This document shows, piece by piece, positions 8,777-17,314 of a stretch of DNA of 49,957 nt (position 1 is its first letter; each line of letters starts with the position of its first letter). A program made the position numbers and the translations under genes. This DNA comes from a virus. The stretch covers positions 1 through 49,957 of the IMG/VR virus record IMGVR_UViG_3300031569_000008. One strand, given 5' to 3'. Under the pieces are notes generated by a model. The model was given only the letters and a program-made list of their open reading frames with translations, was not told the origin of the DNA and ran no database searches.

Positions 8777-9547
8777 ATGGAAAAAACAAAAAGAAAAATT
8801 CCAACCAAAATAGACGGTTGGGAAATAAAAGATAGATTATATGAACTAAACGGTAGACACAAGCCTATTGTTTTTTCAATACCTTCTTTACATACATCAG
8901 AAAGACCTTTACTTTATTTTGACGAAGTAGAAGGTTATAATAGGGAACTTAAATACGCAACAAACCATTGGTCTCCATTTGTGGACGAACAAGATGGCAA
9001 TGCTACTTTAGGTAGAATTATAATGAGAAACGGTAAACTATTTGTTCCAAAATCGGATCAGAGTTTACAAAAATTGTTATCACTATATCACCCTATGAAA
9101 GATCGTACTTATAGCGAATACAACAAAATAGAAGAAGCAACAGATGATTTAGCTTACATGGAATACGAGATTAACGCTCTTATTGCTGCTAAGTCCTTAG
9201 ATGTAGACGCTGCTGAAGCTATACTGAGATCAGAAGTTGGTAGTAACGTAAACAACATGACAAGTAAAGAAATTAAAAGAGATGTTCTTTTAATGGCTAG
9301 GAGAAATCCAGGAATGTTCTTACAACTAGCAAATGATGAAAATGTAGAATTAAAAAACATTGGAGCAAAGTTTGTTGAAAACAACTTAATTAAACTTTCA
9401 GCCGATCAAAGAGTTTTTAGTTATCCTAATGGCAAGAAAATATGTGCTGTTCCTTACGATGAACACCCTATGAATGCTTTAGCTGCTTTCTTTAAAACTG
9501 ACGATGGAATGGAACTGTTTAAAAACTTATCCAAAAAATTAAAATAA
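8777..9547 (+). CDS. Conserved phage hypothetical protein between two terminators
   Basis: This 256-residue cytosolic-type protein has no signal peptide or membrane helix. Residues 1-110 are mixed alpha/beta with aromatic strands. Residues 115-200 are helical and charged ('IEEATDDLAYMEYEINALIAAKS', 'SKEIKRDVLLMARRNPG'). The C-terminal 50 residues carry 'FSYPNGKKICAVPYDEHP' and a helical tail. Hairpin terminators bound it on both sides, so it may be transcribed as its own unit with separate dosage from the capsid and tail genes. A structural or capsid-associated role is possible from position, but I do not recognise the family and infer no function. Confidence 0.75.
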   Translation: MEKTKRKIPTKIDGWEIKDRLYELNGRHKPIVFSIPSLHTSERPLLYFDEVEGYNRELKYATNHWSPFVDEQDGNATLGRIIMRNGKLFVPKSDQSLQKLLSLYHPMKDRTYSEYNKIEEATDDLAYMEYEINALIAAKSLDVDAAEAILRSEVGSNVNNMTSKEIKRDVLLMARRNPGMFLQLANDENVELKNIGAKFVENNLIKLSADQRVFSYPNGKKICAVPYDEHPMNALAAFFKTDDGMELFKNLSKKLK

Positions 9548-9554
9548 AAACAAT

Positions 9555-9587
9555 GTAAAGTGACCGCCTTCGGGCGGTTACATTTAC
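9555..9587 (+). terminator. Strong hairpin terminator with UUCG-type loop
   Basis: GTGACCGCC and GGCGGTTAC form a 9-bp GC-rich stem (one wobble) around a TTCG tetraloop. The outer arms GTAAA and TTTAC extend it past a single bulged A. It sits eight bases after the 8777-9547 gene. The following T-run is short, so it may be a processing or stability element as much as a terminator. Confidence 0.8.
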
Positions 9588-9602
9588 TTAAATATATATT
9601 AT

Positions 9603-9764
9603 ATGGCCTTTAACATGAAACATAAAGGTTTCGGCGATACGGTTGAAGCCATCACAAAAGCGACTGGAATAAAAAAAGTTGTAGATAAAGTTAGCGAAAT
9701 CACGGGCATAGACTGCGGATGTGACGCTAGAAAACAAGCATTAAATAAAAAATTCCCTTATTAA
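9603..9764 (+). CDS. Small conserved phage protein with a C-x-C motif
   Basis: A 53-residue frame (too short for a usual length cut-off) fills the space between the hairpin at 9555-9587 and the next tail gene, and stops two bases before it. The N-terminal half is basic and helical. The C-terminal half reads 'GIDCGCDARKQALNKKFPY', a Cys-Gly-Cys turn followed by an amphipathic basic helix ending in Phe-Pro-Tyr. I recall similar short C-x-C/'LN..FPY' proteins beside tail or neck genes of other marine phages, which supports it being real. The role is unknown; the two cysteines could bind metal or form a disulfide. Confidence 0.75.
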   Translation: MAFNMKHKGFGDTVEAITKATGIKKVVDKVSEITGIDCGCDARKQALNKKFPY

Positions 9765-9766
9765 TT

Positions 9767-10468
9767 ATGGCTGTAAGTGTAGATACTGTTTATCAAACTG
9801 TTTTAAGTACATTAAACAAAGAGCAACGTGGTTACGTTACACCTCAAGAGTTTAATTTATTTGCAGAGCAAGCTCAATTAGATATATTCGAACAATATTT
9901 CTATGACATAAATCAATTCGGTAGACTGCACGGTAACAGTACAGAATACTCAGACATGCTAGATATACTTGAAGAAAAGCTAAGTATATTTGAATCAGCG
10001 CCTGTAGCTATGGTTATGGCTAACACAGGTGTAGGAACTCTACCTACGAATTACAGACTGGGTAATGTAATTCATACCACTAACGGAGTAGCTAGAATAG
10101 TAGAAAAGTTAAACAAAAAAGACATACAAGTTCTTCAAATGTCTCCACTAACAACTCCAAACTTAATTAGACCCGCTTACACTAGAACAAGCGAGACTAC
10201 AATACAGCTTTATCCTGCAACTATAATAGCAGACATAACCTGCGATATTATTGCTAGACCAGCGGCTCCAAACTGGGGTTACGTAATGGTTTACGGTGAG
10301 GCTCTGTATAATTCAGCTACTAGCACAAACTTCCAATTACATCAATCAGAAGAAATTGCTTTAGTAGAAAAAATATTAGAATTAGCTGGCTTGTCTACCA
10401 AGGAGGTTCAAATGTATCAAATTGCAAATCAAGAAGAAATGCAAACAATCCAACAAGAAAAACAATAA
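9767..10468 (+). CDS. Head-tail adaptor (ring protein 1-like)
   Basis: This 233-residue protein is the first of two neck-type proteins after the capsid block. Residues 1-70 are helical ('VYQTVLSTLNKEQRGYVTPQ', 'FAEQAQLDIFEQYFYD'), as in podovirus head-completion adaptors that sit under the portal. The middle is beta-rich and the C-terminal 45 residues form an acidic, Gln-rich helix that could insert between portal subunits. The gene order capsid, adaptor, second ring protein, nozzle matches short-tailed phages of Bacteroidota, including crAss-like phages. Assignment is by order and texture, and only three bases separate it from the next gene. Confidence 0.6.
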   Translation: MAVSVDTVYQTVLSTLNKEQRGYVTPQEFNLFAEQAQLDIFEQYFYDINQFGRLHGNSTEYSDMLDILEEKLSIFESAPVAMVMANTGVGTLPTNYRLGNVIHTTNGVARIVEKLNKKDIQVLQMSPLTTPNLIRPAYTRTSETTIQLYPATIIADITCDIIARPAAPNWGYVMVYGEALYNSATSTNFQLHQSEEIALVEKILELAGLSTKEVQMYQIANQEEMQTIQQEKQ

Positions 10469-10471
10469 GAT

Positions 10472-11638
10472 ATGCCATTATTTCAAGGAACACAACAAGG
10501 TTATTACGAGCAGAGTCAAAGCTTTATTGGAGCTGGTGCTGGAAACCTAACGGTTGGCCCAGTTACAGTGGCTTATTTTGCAACTAGACCTACTCAGCAA
10601 GTTGATATAATAATATTTATAAACAATGTAGAGGTAAGCAAGAATAGTTATTCTTACAATGGTACTAGCCCAGGTGACGTTACTGTTGATAATAGTTATA
10701 ACTTAGTGTTTAACAACACTAACATAAACGCTAACATACAAGCTGCAGATGGTTCACCTTTATTAGGTCTACCTATATTACTTAGAGAAGTATTAGCTAC
10801 AGAGCAGTTTGGAAACTACCAGTATGTTTCATTAGAAAACATAATAAACAATTTCATTATATCTTACGTAGGTGAAGACAAGATAATAAGTAAAATAAGA
10901 AGAGCAGATATTGCTTTCCATGCACAAAGAGGTTTAGCAGAGCTTAGTTATGATACTTTAAAATCTTTTAAATCACAAGAAATAGAGGTACCACCTTCGT
11001 TATCAATGAAGCTACCTCATGACTTTGTTAACTACGTTAAACTATCTTGGTTAGATAATGATGGTATAGAAAGAATACTAATGCCAACTAGAAAAACTAG
11101 TAATCCAGAAGCTTTGATACAAGATAGTAGCTACGGTTACACTTTTGATACCGACGGAACTTTATTAACCGCGGCTAACTCAGAGACATGGGATAAGTTT
11201 AGAGACGCTACAAATAGAAACACAACAAACTCAGACAGTTTAGATGAGTTTGAAAGATACAAAGGATCTCAAGGAGCTAGATATGGATTAGAGCCTGAGT
11301 TCGCTAACAGTAACGGTGTTTATTTTATAGACAATCTAAGAGGCAGAATATTTTTTGACTCTAGCTTATCTGGCAAAATAATTACTTTAAAATATATAAG
11401 TGATTCTCTTGGCACAGATGGTGAGATGGTTGTACATAAGTTTGCTGAAGAGGCAATGTACAAGCATATAGCTTACGCGATATTAGCAACAAGAGCAAAC
11501 ACACAAGAGTACTTAGTAATGAGATTCAAAAAAGAAAAGTTTGCGGCTACTCGTCAAGCTAAATTAAGATTATCAAATTTAAAATCAGAAGAGTTGACTC
11601 AAGTAATGAGAGGTAAGTCTAAGATTATAAAACACTAA
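10472..11638 (+). CDS. Second tail ring / neck protein with beta N-terminal domain
   Basis: This 388-residue protein has two parts. Residues 1-110 are a Gly- and aromatic-rich beta domain ('AYFATRPTQQVDIIIFINNV', 'YSYNG'), reminiscent of N-terminal attachment domains of podovirus tail fibres. Residues 120-388 are helical with a Leu/Lys-rich tail and look like a neck ring protein ('RRADIAFHAQRGLAELSYDT', 'DFVNYVKLSW'). It is probably a ring between adaptor and nozzle, with the beta domain offering a docking surface for an appendage. This is inferred from position (three bases on each side to neighbours) and composition. Confidence 0.6.
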   Translation: MPLFQGTQQGYYEQSQSFIGAGAGNLTVGPVTVAYFATRPTQQVDIIIFINNVEVSKNSYSYNGTSPGDVTVDNSYNLVFNNTNINANIQAADGSPLLGLPILLREVLATEQFGNYQYVSLENIINNFIISYVGEDKIISKIRRADIAFHAQRGLAELSYDTLKSFKSQEIEVPPSLSMKLPHDFVNYVKLSWLDNDGIERILMPTRKTSNPEALIQDSSYGYTFDTDGTLLTAANSETWDKFRDATNRNTTNSDSLDEFERYKGSQGARYGLEPEFANSNGVYFIDNLRGRIFFDSSLSGKIITLKYISDSLGTDGEMVVHKFAEEAMYKHIAYAILATRANTQEYLVMRFKKEKFAATRQAKLRLSNLKSEELTQVMRGKSKIIKH

Positions 11639-11641
11639 AAT

Positions 11642-14600
11642 ATGCCAGAATTTATTCATAACTTTACTCAGGGGAAGATGAATCATGATCTCGATGAGAG
11701 AATGATTCCAAACGGTCAATATAGAGACGCTTTGAACGTTACTGTATCTACTTCTGAATCTAGCAACGTTGGTGCTTTACAGAATTTAAAAGGTAACAAA
11801 GAAAAAAAAGGATCACCAGCGGCAGACGGTGATTGGACCTCTAATTATATAAACTCACTTACAAATCCAGTATGTATAGGCTCTATCAGACATGAGCCAA
11901 CAGAATGTATATACTGGTTTATAGCTAGTGATTTAAACAATAGAACTAGCGCTATATCAGCAATAGCTGAATTCAATCAAAAGACAGGTAAAGTTACCCC
12001 TGTTATTGTAGATACAAAAAACATTCTAAAGTTTGACAAACAAAAACTAATAACAGGTATAAATATAGTAGATGATTTATTGTTTTTTACTGATGACAAT
12101 AGTGAACCTAAAAAAATAAACATAAAAAAGTTTAAAAAAGGATCTTCCAATGGTGGTTCACCTAATTTTGTAACTCATACAAAAATACCTACATACAACC
12201 CTTCAACTAACTCATATTCTTATAACGCTGCTGGATTAAATTTTACAGAAGCAGATGTTACTGTTATAAAGAAATCGCCTCTATGTAAGCCTACTTTAAC
12301 AATGGCAACTAGCTCTAGATCAAGTAGTGGAGAAGAGGTTCCAGGAACAGGAGTAACTCCCTTATTCGCTGTTTACGATACTGTAGGTAATTTTCCTTCA
12401 AGCGGAGACGTATGGTATAATTTTACATATATAAGCGAAGCAGCTAGTGGAACCGGAGCAGCTGAGTATTCTGTTCTACCAACCTACCAAGAGTGGGTTG
12501 AAGACCAAGCAGAGGCATCGCCTGTTTATCCACCAGCGGCGTCTGCCTCACCAGGTAACGCTGTTAGTATGGAAAACGTTACAATAACTTTTAACACTAC
12601 GCCAAGTGGTTGGGAAGCAGGAGACATAATAACACTAAGCGGTAGTAACATTGATGATTATAACAATTTAGATGAATATCAACTTAGACTAAAGGTAATA
12701 GAAAACGGTATAAACGCAAATGACGTAACGTTTCAAATAATGTCTATACCATCTTCGATATTAAGATTTGGAGAAGACGACGAAGGTTTAATATCGTGGG
12801 AAGCTGTTTTAGAAGAAAAAGATCCTATGTTTGAGTTTGAGTTTCCTAGATTTGCTTACAGATGGAAATATCAAAACGGAGAGTATTCTTGTTTTTCTCC
12901 TTTCACTTCACCAGCCTTTGAGGGTGACGATTTTGAGTACTTGTCAAGCGATGGATACAACTTAGGTATGCAAAACCATTTAAGGTCTTTAATAATAAGT
13001 GGTTTTAATTGGGGTAGCGTAGAGGTTACAGAGGTTGATATTTTAATGAAAAAATCAAGATCTAACAACATATACGTAGTAGACACGTTAAAGAGAGGTG
13101 AAGCTGACGTTTTAAACGTAACGCCACCTAACACTTTTAAATTAAAAACAGAACTAATTGGCGCTGTGGTTGAGTCTAATCAATTGCTAAGGCCTTGGGA
13201 TAATGTACCTAGAAAAGCTAAAGCCCAAGAGGTTTCAGCTAATAGATTAATATTCGCTAACTATCTTCAAAACTTTAATGTACCTAAGACTAAATTAACT
13301 TTAAACGTTTCAAGTACTGAGCATGATGGTTACATTGACTCTGATGGAGATGGAGAAGTTTCAGATGAACAGAATTACAAAAGACCTTTGCCGTCAATAA
13401 AAACAATAAGAAAATATCAAGTTGGTATTGTTTTTCAAGACGCATATGGTAGACAAACGCCTGTTTTTAGTAATCCAGAAGCTACTATAATACTAGACAA
13501 AAGTAACGCTATGAAAACAAATAAATTTATTGTTTCCACAGCGGCTATACCTAATATGCCAACTTGGCCAACTCATTATAAGTTTTTTATAAAAGACACC
13601 TCTAATGAGTATTACAACTTAGCTTTAGATAGATATTATTTTGCGGAAGATGGAAACGTTTGGTTGAGCTTTCCTTCGTCAGAAGCTAGCAAAGTTCAAA
13701 TAGACAGTTATTTAATACTAAAAAAACAACATGACACTGACTTTGCTTCTGTTGGTCCTTCTAGATACAAAGTTTTAGACGTACAGTCTCAAGCTCCAGA
13801 GTATATATCTAGATCTAAAAAGATATTTGCATCGGCAACAGTTTTGGTTATAAGTGGGTTTCAAAGAGATTTTTCAGTAATAAGGTTTGAAGGGCCTTCT
13901 GCTACTAGTAACGAACAATTCCACTCTGGTTTTAACGGTGACACCTCTATGAGTATATCTATTTCTGGTAATACAACCAGTGTTATAGGTGTTAAAAGTG
14001 GAGGTCCAGATGGTGTAGGAAATAACTACACTGTTAATTTAGATGAATCATTAAACTCAAACTCTATTTGGATGGGTTTAACTGGTTTAGTTGCGGGCAC
14101 TTCTGTCAACGTAGATCTTTTTAAAGAAGAAGAAAACAGATTACCAGAATTTGAAGGTAGGGTTTTTGTTAAAATAAACAGAGATACTGACTTTGAGGTC
14201 AATGTAGTTAAAAGTTTTGAAGCTACTAAAAAAAGATATGGAGTAATAGCTAGCATGAATTTTTCTTCAAACAATTATGGTGGAGCTAGTGACATGTATC
14301 AAGATGGTGCTAAGAAAAGGTATTGTATAAAAGATAGCGGTAACCCTGATCACTTCGGAGAGTGTAGCACTTCTTGCCCTAGTAGATATAGACTAAAAGG
14401 TGACCTAGGGGGTAATGGTTCGGCTGCTGGTAATTATGCTCCAGGCGGACAAGGAATACCTTCAAACTCTATAGCGAATGGTGAGCCAAGATCTAGAATG
14501 AGAATGGTTTATAAGCAAGGTGTAAAAACAGATAGCGTTATGGCTGGAGTTATATTCGTTGGGGCTGGTAACTTTAACAGCGTATACAACGGAGGTGATG

Positions 14601-17314
14601 TAGAAATAGGAACAGAAACAAATGAGTTTATGAAGAACGCAGCTGTATCTGGGGCATTGTTTAGAGTAGTTCATAAAGATGGTAGAGTAACTGAACCATA
14701 TGAAATAAAATACCACTGGAGAAATGTTAACAGAAGAGGTTGCAGAAGACCAGTTCTTATCCCATTTAATAATGGATGCGAAAATAATCAAAGTTCTGAT
14801 TGGACTAACAAACGTACAGTATTAGCTTTAGAGCTGAAGGAGCCAATAAGTGAAGACTGGGTTGGCGACGGATCCGTTAGCGCCATGGGAAACATTTTAG
14901 GTTACCAAATTGTTGAAGAGATAATTGGAGACAATAACTCTATCTTAACTAGTACTAATCCTGCTGTTTTTGAAACAGAACCTAAAGAAGCTGTAGATAT
15001 AGATTTATATTACGAGGCAAGTTGTGCACTACCTATATCTGATATATCGAGCACTAACTCTAAAACAAACATATTAGATTATTATAATTGCTATAGTTTT
15101 GGCAATGGTGTTGAGTCTGACCGTATTAGAGACGACTTCAATGCTCCTACTATAGGTAAAGGCGTAAAAGTATCTACAATACTAGACGAACCTTATATGG
15201 AGGAAAGAAGATCTAGTGGCCTTATATTCTCTCAAATATACAACTCAACTTCTGGTATTAATAGATTAAACCAATTTATACAAGCAGAACCAATAACTAA
15301 AGATCTTAACCCGGAGTATGGTTCAATACAAAAACTACACTCTAGAAACACTAACTTAGTTACGTTGTGTGAAGATAAGTGTTTAAGTATATTAGCTAAC
15401 AAAGACGCTCTATTTAACGCTGACGGCAGTACTAATATAACGTCTAACAAAGCTGTGTTAGGCCAAGCTCAACCATTTGCTGGTGAGTTTGGAATTAGCA
15501 CTAACCCAGAGAGCTTTGCGAAATATGGATTTAGAAGTTATTTTACTGATAAAAACAGAGGTGCCGTAATTAGATTATCTCAAGACGGTATAACTAATAT
15601 AGCTTTGTATGGTATGTCAGACTTTTTTGCTGACAATCTACCTAATTGTACTAAGATAGTCGGTAGTTATAATGATGATAAAGAAAACTACAATGTAACA
15701 CTAGATGTTTTAACTGAAGAGTGGCAAGATAAGTTTTCTAAAACACCTAAAGACAGAACGAACTGTGAGGTTCCAAATGATGAATCAGACGATATAGAAA
15801 CTACTACAGTTTCCTTTAAAGAAACAGTTAATGGTTGGACTAGTAGAAAATCATACTATTCTAAGTCAGGATCTATTGTTTATCCATTAGAAAGCGGAGT
15901 TTCTTTAAACGATACTTATTACACTTTTAACAAAGGGCTAATATGGGAGCATGCTTCTAATAGTGTTTATAATAACTTCTATGGAACACAATATGATACA
16001 TCTGTAAACGTAGTAATAAACGATGTTACTGAGTCTATAAAAGGATTTAAAACATTAAACTACTCTGGTACAGATTCTAGAAAGTATACCTATGGGACAA
16101 CCTCTGGCTTGAGTGGCTTAAGTATAGCCCAAGTTGTTGACCAGCAAATAACTCCTAGCACTATAAACAGTGAAGCTTTTACACCGGGCTGGTATACTAA
16201 TTACATTAACACTGACATGGAAGAAGGTCAGATAAAAGAGTTTGTTAAAAAAGAAAACAAATACTTTAATAAAATAAAAGGTTTAAATACTTTTTATAAA
16301 GATAATTGCGACAACAATATAGATTCTAGCGCATTTCCAACTCAAGGTTTAGGTTTTGCAACTATAACTTCTAGCGCTCCTAGTGCTTTTAACTTGACAA
16401 TAAACCTAGACACTAGTTGTAGTGGAACAGGTGATGGTGGTAGTGCGTTGCCAGAACAGATTGCAAAGTTTTGGTATTACTGGAGTTGCACTAAACCAGG
16501 CAGCGGTCAAGAGGTAGACATAAGAAGCCTAAGCTCAGATCAATTAGTTAAATGTGGTATTGAGTTTTTTTACAACCAGTTTCCTAATGGATATACTAAT
16601 ATTGCTAAAAGCGCTTTTGATTTTAGATATTTCAACTCTGCCGGTATAAACGTTAACTCAACACTGTATAATGAAAATAATGAAATAATAAGTGATAACG
16701 GTAAGTTCTTGTACATAGCGCCAGCCGAAACCCCAAGCAACGATGCTTTAAACGCTAACGTAAGTGGTACAACTGTGCCTAACACCTATTTTATAATAAC
16801 CATTGTTGATGGTGTTATAACTGCTAAAACTCAATATAATACTTTAGCTGGTTGTGGTACACCCACTGTAGCTGTAGACTTTCCTTTGTTTGTAGGTTAC
16901 AGATATAGATCTAGTATTACAAGTCTTCTAACCGGTTCAGCTGCTCAACATACAACACCGTCTGGTAGAGCTGCTTTAGCAAAAACACAATTAAAAACTT
17001 TCTTAACAACTGGTATACTAGCTAATGTAGGAAGTGCGGATATTGTTAAACAATGGGACGTATACAAGTACTCTGGTAGTCAAGGCTTGGTTGTTGGATC
17101 GCAACTTCACAACGATATAGGTGCTCTTACAACGGATGGAATATTTGCACATAATATAACTTCTGCGCCAGTTGGTAATTATTGGTCTTATAATTCAATA
17201 CCAAGTAATTACTTAAAAACAGACGCTGGCTGGGCTTCTCTAGATAGCTCTTGGAAGTTTTATACATTTGAAAACGGAATTGTTACACATATAACTACTA
17301 TGAATACTCTATAA
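11642..17314 (+). CDS. Tail nozzle / tubular protein B-like structural protein
   Basis: The 1890-residue protein begins with 'HNFTQGKMNHDLDERMIPNG' and 'YRDALNVTVSTSESSNVGAL', an N-terminal signature shared by nozzle/hub proteins (T7 gp12-like, P22 gp10-like) that form the distal tail tube of podoviruses. The rest is beta-rich with repeated propeller-like strands, many Gly/Asn/Ser turns and scattered Cys (for example 'CSTSCPSRYRLKGD'). It is more than twice the length of T7 gp12, so extra beta domains, probably surface or receptor-contact modules, were added in the C-terminal half. The stop overlaps the next gene's start by one base, and the two products likely assemble together. Confidence 0.72.
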   Translation: MPEFIHNFTQGKMNHDLDERMIPNGQYRDALNVTVSTSESSNVGALQNLKGNKEKKGSPAADGDWTSNYINSLTNPVCIGSIRHEPTECIYWFIASDLNNRTSAISAIAEFNQKTGKVTPVIVDTKNILKFDKQKLITGINIVDDLLFFTDDNSEPKKINIKKFKKGSSNGGSPNFVTHTKIPTYNPSTNSYSYNAAGLNFTEADVTVIKKSPLCKPTLTMATSSRSSSGEEVPGTGVTPLFAVYDTVGNFPSSGDVWYNFTYISEAASGTGAAEYSVLPTYQEWVEDQAEASPVYPPAASASPGNAVSMENVTITFNTTPSGWEAGDIITLSGSNIDDYNNLDEYQLRLKVIENGINANDVTFQIMSIPSSILRFGEDDEGLISWEAVLEEKDPMFEFEFPRFAYRWKYQNGEYSCFSPFTSPAFEGDDFEYLSSDGYNLGMQNHLRSLIISGFNWGSVEVTEVDILMKKSRSNNIYVVDTLKRGEADVLNVTPPNTFKLKTELIGAVVESNQLLRPWDNVPRKAKAQEVSANRLIFANYLQNFNVPKTKLTLNVSSTEHDGYIDSDGDGEVSDEQNYKRPLPSIKTIRKYQVGIVFQDAYGRQTPVFSNPEATIILDKSNAMKTNKFIVSTAAIPNMPTWPTHYKFFIKDTSNEYYNLALDRYYFAEDGNVWLSFPSSEASKVQIDSYLILKKQHDTDFASVGPSRYKVLDVQSQAPEYISRSKKIFASATVLVISGFQRDFSVIRFEGPSATSNEQFHSGFNGDTSMSISISGNTTSVIGVKSGGPDGVGNNYTVNLDESLNSNSIWMGLTGLVAGTSVNVDLFKEEENRLPEFEGRVFVKINRDTDFEVNVVKSFEATKKRYGVIASMNFSSNNYGGASDMYQDGAKKRYCIKDSGNPDHFGECSTSCPSRYRLKGDLGGNGSAAGNYAPGGQGIPSNSIANGEPRSRMRMVYKQGVKTDSVMAGVIFVGAGNFNSVYNGGDVEIGTETNEFMKNAAVSGALFRVVHKDGRVTEPYEIKYHWRNVNRRGCRRPVLIPFNNGCENNQSSDWTNKRTVLALELKEPISEDWVGDGSVSAMGNILGYQIVEEIIGDNNSILTSTNPAVFETEPKEAVDIDLYYEASCALPISDISSTNSKTNILDYYNCYSFGNGVESDRIRDDFNAPTIGKGVKVSTILDEPYMEERRSSGLIFSQIYNSTSGINRLNQFIQAEPITKDLNPEYGSIQKLHSRNTNLVTLCEDKCLSILANKDALFNADGSTNITSNKAVLGQAQPFAGEFGISTNPESFAKYGFRSYFTDKNRGAVIRLSQDGITNIALYGMSDFFADNLPNCTKIVGSYNDDKENYNVTLDVLTEEWQDKFSKTPKDRTNCEVPNDESDDIETTTVSFKETVNGWTSRKSYYSKSGSIVYPLESGVSLNDTYYTFNKGLIWEHASNSVYNNFYGTQYDTSVNVVINDVTESIKGFKTLNYSGTDSRKYTYGTTSGLSGLSIAQVVDQQITPSTINSEAFTPGWYTNYINTDMEEGQIKEFVKKENKYFNKIKGLNTFYKDNCDNNIDSSAFPTQGLGFATITSSAPSAFNLTINLDTSCSGTGDGGSALPEQIAKFWYYWSCTKPGSGQEVDIRSLSSDQLVKCGIEFFYNQFPNGYTNIAKSAFDFRYFNSAGINVNSTLYNENNEIISDNGKFLYIAPAETPSNDALNANVSGTTVPNTYFIITIVDGVITAKTQYNTLAGCGTPTVAVDFPLFVGYRYRSSITSLLTGSAAQHTTPSGRAALAKTQLKTFLTTGILANVGSADIVKQWDVYKYSGSQGLVVGSQLHNDIGALTTDGIFAHNITSAPVGNYWSYNSIPSNYLKTDAGWASLDSSWKFYTFENGIVTHITTMNTL

